The notes: a model not told the origin generated them from the letters alone. 64,000 nt of DNA from Prinsepia uniflora (GCA_032719365.1 CM064872.1:75465321-75529320), one strand, 5' to 3'; positions 21,289 through 33,700 are shown, counted from the first letter of the stretch. Numbers and translations: made by a program.

Positions 21289-21778
21289 TGTTCGTACCTA
21301 AACTGGTCGGCCTGGTCAAAATCCCGAACCAATCTGACCTGCTCCTGCTCCACCAGTCCCAGGCAAGTCTCAGATTACGCTAACAAAGCCAAGAACGACA
21401 TAGGAAGACCAAATCCGGTCGGCAAGGCTTACTGACAAGTCATAAATGCTATCCGGGACCACCACAGGACACCTGTCAAACTCCTAGAGGCAGCAACATT
21501 TATCCCACATTGACAAACACCAACAAACACATTCAATGCTACTATAAATACAAGGGCATCCCCCTCCAAAAGTTAATGACAATCTTGCCCTCATGCTGTC
21601 TAAATTACAACAGTACCCTTCTACCTAACTGACTTAGGCATCGGAGACTGTTCGGCCGGCATCACACCGGTGTCCCTTTGCATTTACCCTCTTCCTGTGC
21701 AGGCCACAACGCTCCGAGGGGAATCTCGAGGGAAGCTCAGCGAGGCAAGACTAGGTTGATCCATTTCCTGCATCAACA
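21289..21778 (+). repeat. 3' LTR of the Tat element
   Basis: This is a 490-bp copy of 11295-11784, followed by the second GCATA. It ends inside the ALD1-like exon. Confidence 0.95.
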
Positions 21779-21783
21779 GCATA
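21779..21783. repeat. Target site duplication GCATA (right)
   Basis: This is the second copy of the duplication, directly after the 3' LTR. ALD1-like coding sequence resumes at 21784. Confidence 0.95.
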
Positions 21784-23809
21784 CAACAGCTCCTCAGGGA
21801 CAACCGTCCAGCCAAGGCGGACTCCTGTGAACCCCGCGAATTTGGAGAAAGATGAAATTTCAATCGCAACCTGAACACGAGAATGAACAAAACAAACTTC
21901 TAGTAATAATCAGATTTATACCAACGCAAAATGACTTATGGTGATGAGAACTAGTGAGAAAACCAACTTCTCTGGCCCCGGGGATTTCATAAATTGACTT
22001 TGGACTATCGTCTGTGATATAAGCAGCGTAGGAGGAGTCATAAATTATTATTGATCCATTTTCTTTTGCAAACTCCACCAGTTGCTTGAGTTGCTCCCTT
22101 GATGCAACATTGCCAGTTGGATTGTTCGGTGAGCAGAAAAATATGACATCCACCTTTGAAGCAGGTAATAAATCGGGGGAAAAGTTATTCTCTGGCCTGC
22201 AGTTCAGGTACACAATGTCCTTATACTTCCCGGTTTCCTCTTGAAACTTTCCACCTCGTCCGGCAATCACAGAGGAATCTATGTATGCCTGTCCCAAAAC
22301 ATTGAATCATTTTCCTTATGTAACAGTTTCATTGGTTAAGATTAGATTTGATTGATACTTACCGGGAAAGAAGGGTCTTGCACAGCTACTGTCACATTGG
22401 ACCCGAGAAGCATCTGCCAATAAGGAGTGTAAAGTCAGAAGTAGTAACATGATTCACATACTAAAGCAAAGCTAAAAAGTAACTGCTCTTTATCTTGCTC
22501 CAGTTCTATCCAATTATAAAAAAGATTGACTAAAAAAATAAAGCTTTACCTGAAGGCGAGAAATGTCACATTGTGCACCATCTGATACAAAAACCTCATC
22601 ACCTTCTATGCCCATGTTGTCGTAGAATGTTTCTGCAATTGCCATTCTTAATGACTGCACCATAACTTATTATCAGTTAGTCACTTACAAAAAAAAAAAA
22701 ACATAGAAGGCACTAATAAAAAGTTCTGCAAACATTGTTATTTCTAACACCTCGACTCATATCGGTCATCAAAACATGTAAAGATTCACTAGAACTGTTT
22801 CTAAGTAGTACTCATTTTTTGGAACAATAAGCTCTACTAGAAAAACTGTAAGGGCCACAATATGAAAATTCTAGAGAAAATCAGCCAATTAACTGGAATG
22901 AGGGTGACAAAGGCATCAGCTAGTCCATGGACAAAATAAGGTCCTTCGGGTTTAGATGAAGATATCTTTTTCTTCTATCAATCAAGAAGGAGAAAGAATA
23001 TCATACCATGTGGCCTTGCTCAGCTCCATACCCTCTGTAACCTTGAACTGTTGAGAGAGCTTGTGCATGCTGCAAAGTACACACAAGAGCTCAGTCATTG
23101 ACATGAAACCAAATGGAAGAAAATGAAAAGTTTTTGTTCTTCGTCTGCTTCTTTCAACTCCAACAAAAGAATGAACAGAAAGTTTGAATACTGGCGCCAT
23201 GCTGTTTGATTTTAAAATTCAGATTTTACTCAGCTGAAAAGATTAGATACAACAATCTGAGAGCCACTAAAATACCTCAGCCATGGAAGATGTTACTATG
23301 CCTGGTATAGGTTCTGTAGTATTCCCAATACCAAGTCTTATTAGTTTTGCATGTGGGTACTTCTGAGTATGCACAAACTCGCGCATGAATATCTGGTAGG
23401 ACAGGGGCATGTAGAAACATTAGCACTCGAATTGTTATTCCACGCCACCGAAAGATAATTTTTCTTTCAACTTTCTTACATCACAGGTAACAAGATCAAG
23501 ACATGAATATGATTTGAACCTATTCTTTGCTAATCCGGACAATTATCATGAGACAGATTGTATAATTCAAAGAAGCTGCTTACCTCGGGAAACAAATATT
23601 CATTTTGCAGATTCTCCATATTCACACTGCGTGAGACTTTTGTGCTATGAGCTGTGATTGCATTGCATTGCATTGCATTGTGTTACTATTAGTTGCTTAT
23701 TGTTTGTGACATGAGACAATAATATAAGTATTTGAGTGATCAATATTGTTAATAAATGTTTTGAGATTGTAATAACTTACCAACTCTCATCTCATTTCCA
23801 GATGCTGAG
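21784..23809 (-). pseudogene. ALD1: ALD1-like gene, 5' fragment (N-terminal and PLP domain exons)
   Basis: Eight exons or exon parts upstream of the insertion encode the N-terminal arm, the substrate-binding loop (GYRGYGAEQGH) and the PLP domain through Leu of VVPEELL. Transcription from the native promoter would run into the 3' LTR of the element, so any product would be truncated after the cofactor lysine and lack the C-terminal domain. The first exon found (23809-23781) starts in mid-codon. It either follows an upstream exon, with a weak candidate at 25312-25266, or uses an internal ATG at 23790-23788. Confidence 0.88.
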
Positions 23810-26205
23810 CTGTAAATCATTCAGAAAACATGAAAGTAAGCAAATGAGTTCATTAATAAAACATGATGCAAAACAAACACAACAGAAAACATTGTATGAC
23901 AAGTATGTTAAGGATACAATATGACCCTATTAACAATGTATAACCTGGTCCAGACTATTTTAGGTTGTGATGAAATGCAAGAAGGCACACAAATACGTGA
24001 TGAAAAGTGAAGATAATGCATAATGCCCTTCAACAGTTTGCTTCAATACGAAAAATCAGGATAGAGGAACTTAACAGTCGATAATGATTCATACTCATGG
24101 ATTAACAACAGGATTTATAATCGAGGTGCTGAAGGTGGTTTTTGTAGATGGAACACCACCAAGATGTTGCACCTTTGACTACGATTAAAAAGTATCATTT
24201 ATGACTCAAAAGTGACGTGCAAAGGTAACTCCCCGACGTAAACAATTGACAAATGAAGCGACTCGTGACAGCAAATCATACGGAGTTCACTAAGCATCTA
24301 GGGACAATGATTATTCTTTTGATGCTTTACGCTTCCAATAATTCAATGAATTTGTACCGTCAGCTCAAATTAAAGTTTTTCCAGGACAATTAAATTGGTG
24401 CATAATTGCGCAGTCATTTCTGTGAACATGAGGCAGAAGTTAATGGTACAATTTCTTGTAAGAAGAGCCGACAAATAGTTCCAAATACAAAGAAAAGTCA
24501 CGGGGCCACTCAGAAGTTAGGACAGAATTATCTGTAGCCTAACTTATTACTATCTTGACAACCAATCAAAATCAAAAGCCACTCATTTTAGATAATATTC
24601 TTACTGTTGTGTGGATGGGCTGCGAAGACCATTAGTGGACAGAATTTTCAGTTCCGAGGAGTGAGGCGTCGTGGAAGATTTAGTATAGACATTTTTTCAA
24701 ACAGATAGAAGGCAATTTCATGTTGATGATAAAGAAATCAACAACGCCTTCCCAAGCATACCAAACGTACACACATGAGAATTGAAGCATCTTTATTGTG
24801 AATTTGTGGTTGCAGTGCAGGAAGCTGATGTTTTGTTCTGTACGTGTAGGGCTTTTGCTGACATGAGTGACAAAGTTAAGATTTTTTTTTTTTTTTTAAC
24901 TACAAATATTAACTTGAGTCCATGCGTAAATTTCATACCAAGTAGCCTCGCAATGCAGGTGGAGCTGAGAGAAATTGGATTTGTTCTATTATCTTTAACA
25001 ATCCACACCATCTGGACTTGGAAAATTCTTTCATCTTCACACCAAACCCAGAAAGCTCAATCAGCGCAGATTGTGGAGGGAACTACAATGCAACATCACG
25101 CTCCACAAAAATGCATATGATTAGACCATTTAAAAAAAATTCCAAGACTGAAATCAACTAAACAGTCTACACATGCATGCATGTAATTTGAATTTTAAAT
25201 AAAAGTTCTAATTTTTTTAGTCTATAAACAAGGACTAAGGAGATGCAGAAAGGTAAACACAAGACCTTTGTGAATATGCTGATGCTCCATGAAATTCAAG
25301 ACCTTCATGCATTGCTGCCAAATTTCGTAGAGAGACCAACTCAACTGCTAGAAGCAATGAATTAAGAATAATGTTATTTATATCCTATTTATTATTGGAC
25401 ACTACTTGAGTCCCTACCAATAAGAGACATCCTTATTTTTTTTATTTGGACCAGCAATATTGCACTATTTATATAATTTTTTATTCAAACTATTTATGAG
25501 ATTCATCCTTACCTCAATTGCAAACATATTCATTTGACTTTCTAAAGTTAGCCCCACCTGCACACATTTACATGAGATTCATCCTTACTTCCATTTGTGT
25601 CGCACATCAGAAAGTCAAATTAATCTTATAAATGTGTGCAATGATTGCGGCTAACTTCACCATTGCGAATCAAGTTTTGTTAAAACCTAAATTCTTTGAT
25701 AATATTGGAGTGAGTTAGCCACGTGTGAATTACAGCTACATGTGCTTAATGTCATTCAAATTGTTGTATACGTAAGATTGGAAAGTACACACACATAAAA
25801 AGATGATTGGGAATGTGAAGTAAATAAATGGCATACGGAAGCTCATGCCTCACCAAAAAGATATATAATTTTGCAAGAACTTGAAAAGACGTTATTGCCG
25901 CATCGAAAAATAAATAACTTTGCGAGGATTTAGGAGGAGTTGAGTCTCCTCTACTTATTCATGGATAAAAATATTCACAATATCTGTAAAATTTATGTCG
26001 ATATATTCGTATTTTGGAGTATTGAAAAAGGGAATAAATATCTACGATATTTCTGTAAATATACTCATATTTAAGACTATTGACATAAAAAATAGGAAGA
26101 GAAGAAAGTCTCCCTTCAATTTCCATGATGTAGGTATAAGAATATATATATATATATATATTATTGATTGCTTATGTTGTTTTAAAAATTCATTCTTGCC
26201 AAAAT
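23810..26205. other. Upstream region of the ALD1-like gene and AT-rich spacer
   Basis: No secure gene is found. A short minus-strand frame at 25312-25266 could be the missing first ALD1 exon: it starts with ATG, ends at GT, and its phase fits the next exon. Its donor is weak, so this is a guess. A T-run lies at about 24884-24898 and a (TA)n run at about 26142-26161. The rest is AT-rich with no clear structure. Confidence 0.45.
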
Positions 26206-26345
26206 CGAAACAGAATCGGGTTGGGAATCGATTTTGGTTCGGTCTGGTTCTTAGCCTCAACACCGTTTGAACCGAAAATCGATTAAATCAGTTCGATTCG
26301 ATTTTGAACCAATTTTGGACCGATTTTCCTATGCGGCGGAGAGAA
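26206..26345. repeat. GGTTCGGTT-rich repeat, left part (possible broken DNA element)
   Basis: The segment carries repeated AATCGATTTTGGTTCGGT, AACCGAAAATCGATT and related motifs. A similar segment rich in TTCGGTTTGATT and CGGTTTGGTTCAG lies at 33340-33510. The purine-rich DNA between them (26346-26493, 29537-29556, 32761-33340) may be the interior of one DNA element that was later split by LTR insertions. This is inference from motif likeness. Confidence 0.35.
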
Positions 26346-26493
26346 CGAGGGAGAGGTCGAGAATGAGAGGATGAGGTTGTGAACTTCGAAGATGACGGAT
26401 CGAGCTAGCTTCAACGAAGGTGGAGAGGAGGGCTTAGAAGGAGATGGAGAGATTGTGGGAAAAAGGAGAAATCGCGTAGACTCAGAGATGTGA

Positions 26494-29400
26494 TGTCAGG
26501 ATCGGTTCCAAATCCCCCGGGATTAATGTGGGACCCGCCTGATCCCGTCTGACACGAAGTGTCAGACCAGGAAAAATTCCATCTCTAGCCCTCGCCGGGG
26601 CTATCAGAGTGCGTCAGGATCGTAGGAGGAGGGGAGTGATGTCTCGTCTCTGCTACAGCCCGCATCCGCGATCAACCTGAAGGGCATTAAAACACGAAAA
26701 CTGTGAGTGGACAAAATAATATTTTCATTTAAAAACATTTTCATTAGAAGACATTTATGCCCTTCCTAAAAACATACGCATGCATTCCAAAAACCGTTTA
26801 GTAAAACATTCATAAAATCAATTAATTCATCAAACATATTTTTGAAATCATTCAAGGGTTCATGCCCGGTTCCCATAAACCGTCATGACCCACAAACACC
26901 TTTTTAAAGGTTCATGCCGGTTCCCATAAACCGTCATGAATCATAAATCTATTTGGGTCCTCGACCCGAAATCACAATCAAAAACCCGTAGGTCAAATCA
27001 ATAGGGACTCAGCCCAAATCACATCAAGTACGGGGTCTCCGCCCCCAAATCATTTCTAAAACATCGAATACGGGGTCTCCGCCCCAAATCACTTTTCCAT
27101 AGAACCTCATAAGTATCAACATACGTATAACCCATCCGCGGCACTTCCGAGAAGATGCCAACTCGGGGCACACAGCCCCTAGGGAACACATCCCCGATAA
27201 ATGTCACAATATCATATCTATACTAGTGTGCACACTACTCGGGGTCTCACTCCGAGTCTTCTCCCAGGAATCTCCATATGGGAGGCTCAATCACTGGATC
27301 TAGTTCGGGCTCTCTCTGTGGATCTAGTCCACATATCTCACCAAAATCTAGTCCGAGACCACAACATAAGTAACCTCCACTCCTGGAGGAGACCATAATC
27401 AATATGGAGGGTTCATTCATTTCAGATACTTTCTTTCTTTTTCTCTTTCTTTCTCAAAACTCATTTCTCAACTGAGTCTCATACCCGATTCATTTCAACA
27501 GGATTCCTCGAATCCGATTCAAATCACTTTCACAGGCCTCGGCCTAAATCCTCAGTTCAACAGGGTCTCATGCCCGAATTCTCCTTTCATAAACCGAACT
27601 GGGACTTAAGCCCGATTTCACAATCAACAGGGCCTAAGCCCGAAATCTCAACTAAATGGGTCTCAGGCCCGATATCATCAATCAACGGGGCATCAAGCCC
27701 GATAGTACTACTAACTGGGCCTCAAATCCGAATCGTAAGCCAACTGGGCCCCCCGGCCCGATCGGATAACACAAATGGACCCTCGGTCCGATTCCTCATT
27801 AATTCAAATGGACTCCAAGTCTGAGAGTTTGTAAATCAACTGGGTCTCGTGCCCGGTTTCATATTTCTAAATCCAAAACCAAGTCATAAAACCATCATTG
27901 AAAACCTAGAACGTATATGCATCGTATAAAGCCGTAAATCTCGAAATACGTGCAAATACGTAAATCCTAGGCTAACACAAACAATTGCACTCATGGAAAC
28001 ACACAACATGTATTAAAAGCATTTATGCATGCATCGAATTCGAAAGAAAGGTCCACTCACAGACCGTCCGAAGCCGCGCCTCGATACGCGCGCCATAATC
28101 GTCTCCCGGGTCAACCGTCACCTTCGGGATTCCCAAACCTATCCAAATTTTAATAGAAGGTTACTAACTACTTAATTAACCTCCTACCAAAGCTCCGTAA
28201 TTTTCCTGAACTTTTAACTATTTTTAAACCGACCCTAAACCTTCCGACACCCCGAAAACTATCGAAACGATGTCCGATTGACGCGAGACCAGTCCCAAAA
28301 TCTTTGTTACATCGAATAGAAGATTTCATATGTTAACACTTCCCCAAATTATGTATCACGCGCCCTCACGCGCCCCTAGAAGGGACGGTGCACTGTTCAT
28401 CGTCTTCATGCTTCAGCCGGTTCAGACCGGCTGGTTCACTGGTTTGGCTGGTCCAGTTGGACCGGCGTGACCGGTTCGAGGTCACCCACTCCTCATTTTT
28501 CGTCCAATCTTCTTCTTTTCAATCCCAATCTTCCTAATTTAATGTTTTCTATCAATTCCAATTAATAAAACTAACTAAAACACCTTAAATCCTATCCAAG
28601 AACAAAGAGGCTCACGGCCTCTGTTTTCATGGCCACCCTCACGGCCTCCTCCGCCGTGAACCAGCCTCCAAAACATCTTAAAACTATCCTAGCAACCTAA
28701 TCAACTCATCCTAATCGTCCAAAAGCCACCATAATATCAAAATCAAATTGAAAATGGGAATTGGGCCTTACCGAGCACCCTCTCGGGTTTGTCTCCTCCA
28801 AGCCGCCGTACACGGCGGTTCTGGCCGTCTAGGCCGGCCACCAACATCCAACATCCTCCCCTCACTCTCCTGGTTTCTCAGATGTCCATGGGTGAAGGTT
28901 TGGATTGGATTGGTTTGGGTACAAAGGATGAGATCGGGTGGGTTTGGAAATGGAAAGAAATGATCGATGCATGTATGTAAGGGAAGGGCCAGTGGATGGG
29001 TGACACTTGTCACTCATCCATTGGGCCTTGGGATAAAATCTGGGCCCCACTAAAGTCCAAAACTCAAGTCGTCTCGTAAAACGCACAATAGTACTTTCGT
29101 ACTTCCGTGAACCGTAATTTCTCCATCGAACGTCCGAATTAGACGTGTCGCCTGTCTACGAGTTCATATTGTCCTCATCTATGTAACGGTCCTCGGCCCT
29201 CGGCCATTGGACATCCCAGGTCAAAAGTCAACTATTTGCCCCATTTAACTAAAATTACCAAATTGCCCCTTAACTTCCGAACGTCATAACTTCCTCCTCG
29301 AACGTCGGAATTGAACGTGCCTCCTGTCTATGAACTCGTAACGTCACGAATTACGTCACATTCATCAGTTAAAGTCCATTTGACTGCCTGAATGAAAAGT

Positions 29401-29536
29401 CAACGATTTGCCCATTCTAGGGGCAAAATCGTTATTTCGCCCGAACGTCCGCTAATCCTCGTCTAATCTCCGATTAGTCTCGCTAATCCGTCATTAATTC
29501 TTAATTAATCCCGTTAATTAGGGACGGGTCGTCACA
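26494..29536 (-). mobile_element. Solo LTR S1, long-LTR gypsy group, 3.04 kb
   Basis: On the plus strand it starts TGTCAGGATCGG and ends GGGACGGGTCGTCACA, so the element reads on the minus strand (TGTGACGACCCGTCCC to CCTGACA). It is flanked by exact 5-bp duplications TGTGA (26489-26493 and 29537-29541). No internal region is present, so it is a product of LTR-LTR recombination. It contains the palindromes TCTGACACGAAGTGTCAGA (near 26549) and GGTGACACTTGTCACTCA (near 29000). Confidence 0.92.
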
Positions 29537-29556
29537 TGTGAGGTCGTTAACTTCGA

Positions 29557-32500
29557 TGACAGGACCCATCCCAATCCCCCCCGGGATTAACGCTGGATGA
29601 CCCTGCTTCCGTCTGACACGAAGTGTCAGACAAGGGATATTTCCGACATTTGCCCTCCCGGGCTATCAGAGTATGCCCATATCGTCCAAATTACGGTAAT
29701 GCCCCTGAACTTCCGATAGTCATAACTTTTTCCCTGATAGTCCGAATTGGACGTGCCACCTGCCTATGGACTCGTGACATCCCAAACTACGTCAGGTCAT
29801 CGGTCAAAGTCCATTTGACCCACCAATAAAAAAAGTCAACAATTTGGCAATACAATTCACAGGGGTAAAAATGTCAATTCATACATTAATTTACAATATT
29901 AAAATCCTCGAATTTCCGGGGTGTTACACTTGAGATATCACATCCTCGACCTGCGTACATTCCAAGAGCTCCGCGGTTGCTCGAATAGAGACAACCCCGC
30001 TCTGATAAGCAATCCTATGCTCTAATACCATGCTGACAGGACCCATCCCAATCCCCCCGGGATTTACGCTGGATGACCCTGCTCCCCTCTGAGACAGAGT
30101 GTCAGACAAGGGATATTTTCGACCTTTGCCTTTCAGGGCTATCAGAGTACGCCAGGATCCGGAGGAGGCATGTGATATCTCGGTCTCTGCTACAGTCCAC
30201 ATCCGCTGTCAACCTGAAGGGTATTAAAAACAGAAAGACTGTGAGTGGACAAAAAGTAATAAGTTTCGTAAAACACAATTATAAAAGACTTTTATACCCT
30301 TCACTAAAAAGCATGCATGCATAGTAAAACCATTTATCCAAACACATATGTTTAAACAACCATAATTAGGGTCACAGTCCCAAGTTCCGTAAATCCAAGT
30401 CACACGGGCTCTTGCCCAAAACCATTTACAGAAAACCATAAGATAATAACCATATGTGGGATCTCAACCCAAATCCATTTATCATTATAAAACACAATTT
30501 CCCAATCCACTTGAAATCATGTTTATCCATTATATTTCATATCCAGAATCTGTCACGGTAAAATAAAGCTACACGTGTGCTAACCGGGGTCTCAAACCCA
30601 AGTCTCTCCAGGGTCCACCCAGGTCAAAGTCCGTAGATCTATGACCCTCCTTGGAGGTAACGAACCATGCCCATCCTGAGATTAAGGAACCCAACTGGGG
30701 GGCGACTCCACTCAGTCAGTGCTCCGTGACTACTCCGGGGTCCACCCAGGCCAACGACCCTTCCCGGAGGAGACAATCATATATAAAGGATGGAATATGA
30801 AAACCTTTTGAAATCATTCTTTAAATCTTTCCAGGATTCATGCTCGGCCCCTCATAAGCCGTCATAATCCATAAAATCCTTTCATGGGTTCATGCCGGTT
30901 CCCATAAACCGTCATGATCCGTAAAAACCATTTGTAACACATAGGCGGGCCCTAGGGCCGAATCCACATACAAATTGGACCTCTAGTCCGAATCGTAAAC
31001 CAACTGGGCCTCCGACCCGATTCCGTAAATGAAATGGACCTCAAGTCTGAGAGTTACCTTTTCAAATCCAAAATCATTTCATGAATTCATAACTAAAACC
31101 ATAAGTACGAAAAATCAGTGTAAAACCGGAAAACCTCGATTTACGTGCAAGCACGTAAATCGCCTCGAAATACGTGAAACCATATAATTCACAAATATCC
31201 AAATCAACATCATCAAATCACATTCATAAACCATATAAAACATTTATGCATGCATCACAGTTTAGAAATCAAGGTCCACTCACAGACCGTCCGAAGCCGC
31301 GCCTCGATACGCGTGCCATAATCGTCTCTCGGGTCAATCGTCTTCACCGGGACTCCCAAACCTGTCCAAATTCATTTAGAGGGTTACTAATAGCCTCATT
31401 AACCTCTCATTGAAGTCTCATAATTTTCCCGATTTTCTAACTATTTTTAAAACCGAACCTAAACCTTCGGACAACCCAAAACATATCGAAACGATGTCTG
31501 ATCGACTCGAAACCAGTCTCAAAATGTTCGTTACATCGAATAGATGATTTGACATGTTGGAACCATCCTCAAATTCTCTCCCATGTGCCCGCACACGCCG
31601 CCTGAAGTGGCTATGCGTGGGAGCCACGCACCTGCTACAGTGTCACCCCTAACCTCGCGTCGATCGGTCTGAACTGGTCCGGTCCAGTTCGCCTGCAACT
31701 TGGACCGGCGTGACCGGTTCAAGCTCATTCTAGCCCAGTTTTCACCGTTTTCAATCCTAATCAATCCTAACATTCCTATAATCGTCCTAGGGACCTAAAC
31801 CAATAACCTAGAACCCTTAAAACCTCTAAAACCCGACCGGTTTGATTTTCCCTTTACGGTTCGAAAATCCCAAAACCCCCCCGGGCTTCCCCGACGTCCA
31901 ACCTTCATCCAAACCTTCCTAAAAACTCCCTAGCAACCTAATTACTTCAACCCAAACATCCAAATCGACCCTTAACAAGCAAAATCGAAAAAATGAATAA
32001 AAAAGGTTAAAACCGATTACCCGATCGATTTTTCCTCCTCCGCCGTCCACGGCGGCTCTGCCTGGCCAGCCACCACGTCCAGCCGGTCCTCTTCATCTCT
32101 CTGGCCACTCTCTGGTCTCAGTTATGGTTACAAGGGAAAGGTTGGATTTTGGGGTCGAATGGGAGATCGGGTTTTTGGGTTTGAATGAGGAAAATGAAGA
32201 TGGACGATGCATGAAGGAAATATGGTGTCCATTGGATGGGTGACACTTGTCACTCATCCATTGGGTATCAGGACAAATATCTGGGCCCACTAGAGTCCAA
32301 AAGTGAACTCGTCTCGTAATTCGTGCAATAGTGCACTCGAACTTCCGTGAACCGTAACTTCGCCATCGAACGTCCGAATTCGACGTGCCGCCTGTCTACG
32401 GATTCGTATCGTCCTTATCTACGTGATGGTCCTTGGCCCTCGGCCATCGGACATCCCGGTCAAAAAGTCAACATTTTGACCCTTTTAACCAAAATTACTA

Positions 32501-32760
32501 AAATACCCCTAAACTTCTGAACGTCATAACTTCCTCCTCGAACGTCGGAATTGAACGTGCCACCTGTCTATGAACTCGTGACGTCCTAAATTACGTCACG
32601 GTCATTAGTCAAAGTCCATTTGACCATGCGAATGAAAATTCAATGTTTTGCCCACGCCCAAGGGCAAAACGGTCATTTTGCATCGTTCGTCCGATTTCGC
32701 CCTACTAATCACGGATTAGCCTCACTAATCTAATCTAGAAATTTGGGACGGGTCGTTACA
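29557..32760 (-). mobile_element. Collapsed LTR element S2: short LTR-like end, primer-site remnant, long LTR
   Basis: This is a minus-strand composite. A 2.73 kb LTR spans 30034-32760. On its 3' side (30033-29929) lies about 105 bp of internal DNA that keeps GCTCTAATACCA, the complement of a tRNA-iMet type primer binding site. Then a 372-bp LTR-like piece (29557-29928) starts TGACAGGACCC and ends GGGGTGTTACA. The flanks share TCGA (CTTCGA left, TCGATG right). The short piece has a different outer end from the long LTR, so it is either a deleted or a chimeric LTR. Confidence 0.75.
30022..30033 (-). other. Primer binding site remnant of S2
   Basis: On the minus strand this reads TGGTATTAGAGC, one base from the TGGTATCAGAGC seen in the other elements of this window. 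It sits next to the LTR end at 30034 and proves that the piece between the two LTR copies is internal retrotransposon DNA. Confidence 0.75.
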
Positions 32761-33599
32761 TCGATGAAACTGGAGAATAGGAGGTCGAATATGGTCTTCG
32801 ATAAAGACGGAGAGGTCGAAAGAGAAAGAGATGGAGAAAACGAGGAATATGAAAATTTTAGAGAATCAGGGAGATGGAGGGAACGACGGAGAGGGAAAGA
32901 TTGAGCGGAGGCCATCTGGTGAGTGGTGAGGGTTCGTGAGGGTGAGCAATCGGGCGATGAAATCAGAGAGAGATGAGGTTGAGAGATTGATGATATAGTC
33001 GAGAGATCGAGAGAGATGAGAGGATTGAGAGCCAGACAAAATGGATTAGGGATTTGAGCGAGAGGGGTCGTCGTCGTGTATCTTTGGAATTCGATAAACG
33101 AGACTCAAGTTAAGAAAGATGAGATGTGCAATGACTGAGCGAGAGCGTGAGGGATTATGGATGGTACGACTGCAAACGGCGTCGTTTTGGAGACAGAGAG
33201 CAGCTAAATTGGGTTTTTGCCTGTTGGGCTTGGGGAACTGGGATTGGGCTGGGAAACCTGATTCTTCTACGGTTGGGTTGGACAATGGATATAGCCCATT
33301 GAATTAAAGCAGAAGCCTAATTCATTAAAATCCAAAAACGGAAGTCCATTTCTTTTAGTTTGGTTATTCAGTTCGGTTTGATTTCGACAAATCAAAAACC
33401 AAAATTGAACCGAGTTAGACTCGGTTTGGTTCAGTTTTACCATACGGTTTAGATTTTCTTTCAGTTCGATTCGGTTCAATCCAGTTTTTGAGAACCAATT
33501 AACATGGCTACCTCGCAGAAAACCAATCATCAAATATGCTAGTCTTTCGGTTGTTTTCAACCGAATTCTTTAGTACTTAAGCATGTTATAGGGGCCAGC
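32761..33599. other. Purine-rich unassigned DNA between LTR insertions
   Basis: This GA-rich stretch (GAGAGATCGAGAGAGATGAG and similar) contains AACGGCGTCGTTTTGG, a motif frequent near plant DNA transposon ends, and a GGTTCGGTT-type block at 33340-33510 similar to 26206-26345. No gene is recognised. Confidence 0.4.
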
Positions 33600-33644
33600 T
33601 AACAGGACCCGTCCTGTTTGTAGAGATTGTTTCTCACGGTTCAC

Positions 33645-33700
<56 letters not shown>

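Larger units (their letters stand above)
11295..21778 (+). mobile_element. Ty3/gypsy LTR retrotransposon, Tat lineage, 10.48 kb
   Basis: This is a full-length element with two 490-bp LTRs (11295-11784 and 21289-21778), each starting TG and ending CA. It is flanked by the 5-bp target duplication GCATA (11290-11294 and 21779-21783). Domain order is gag, aspartic protease, reverse transcriptase, RNase H, a second RNase H, integrase. The extra RNase H before integrase is a hallmark of the Tat lineage. A 3.5 kb region between integrase and the 3' LTR holds an antisense gene and a tandem array. The LTRs differ at about five positions by eye, so the insertion is young. Two in-frame TAG codons interrupt the polyprotein, so this copy is probably not autonomous. 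It lies inside an exon of the minus-strand ALD1-like gene, in opposite orientation to it. Confidence 0.95.
10771..23809 (-). pseudogene. ALD1: ALD1-like aminotransferase gene, disrupted in an exon by a gypsy retrotransposon
   Basis: This encodes a pyridoxal-phosphate class I/II aminotransferase of the LL-diaminopimelate aminotransferase group. The C-terminus (SSWDVFNRILEKTHIVTIPG, then ILEASTRLKDFLN) favours ALD1 over AGD2. ALD1 acts in plastids on lysine and starts pipecolic acid synthesis for systemic acquired resistance. Exons on the minus strand are 23809-23781, 23651-23584, 23392-23276, 23069-23007, 22654-22550, 22413-22363, 22288-21968, 21870-21784 continued by 11294-11175, and 11064-10771 (TGA). 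These give about 417 codons; Arabidopsis ALD1 has roughly 40 more at the N-terminus, not securely found here. Family motifs are TTEPIPG, CSPNNPTG and the cofactor lysine in SFSKFAGFTGVRLGW. The element at 11295-21778 sits in frame between Tyr and Ala codons of one exon. Apart from this, all exons read open. Loss of function is inferred; a second intact allele elsewhere is possible. Confidence 0.92.

Noticed and set aside
23658..23682. (TGCAT)n run as a regulatory element
   Set aside because: A short pentanucleotide repeat just before a splice acceptor; nothing beyond a simple repeat can be supported.
24782..25120. A 112-codon plus-strand frame upstream of the ALD1-like gene
   Set aside because: It contains a translated T-run, has no recognised domain and no supporting splice or promoter signals.
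27000..28970. Possible genes in 26.5-29.5 kb (for example a frame at 27570-27824)
   Set aside because: The whole stretch is an LTR bounded by matching TGTGA duplications; short frames there match repeated phrases shared with the other LTRs.
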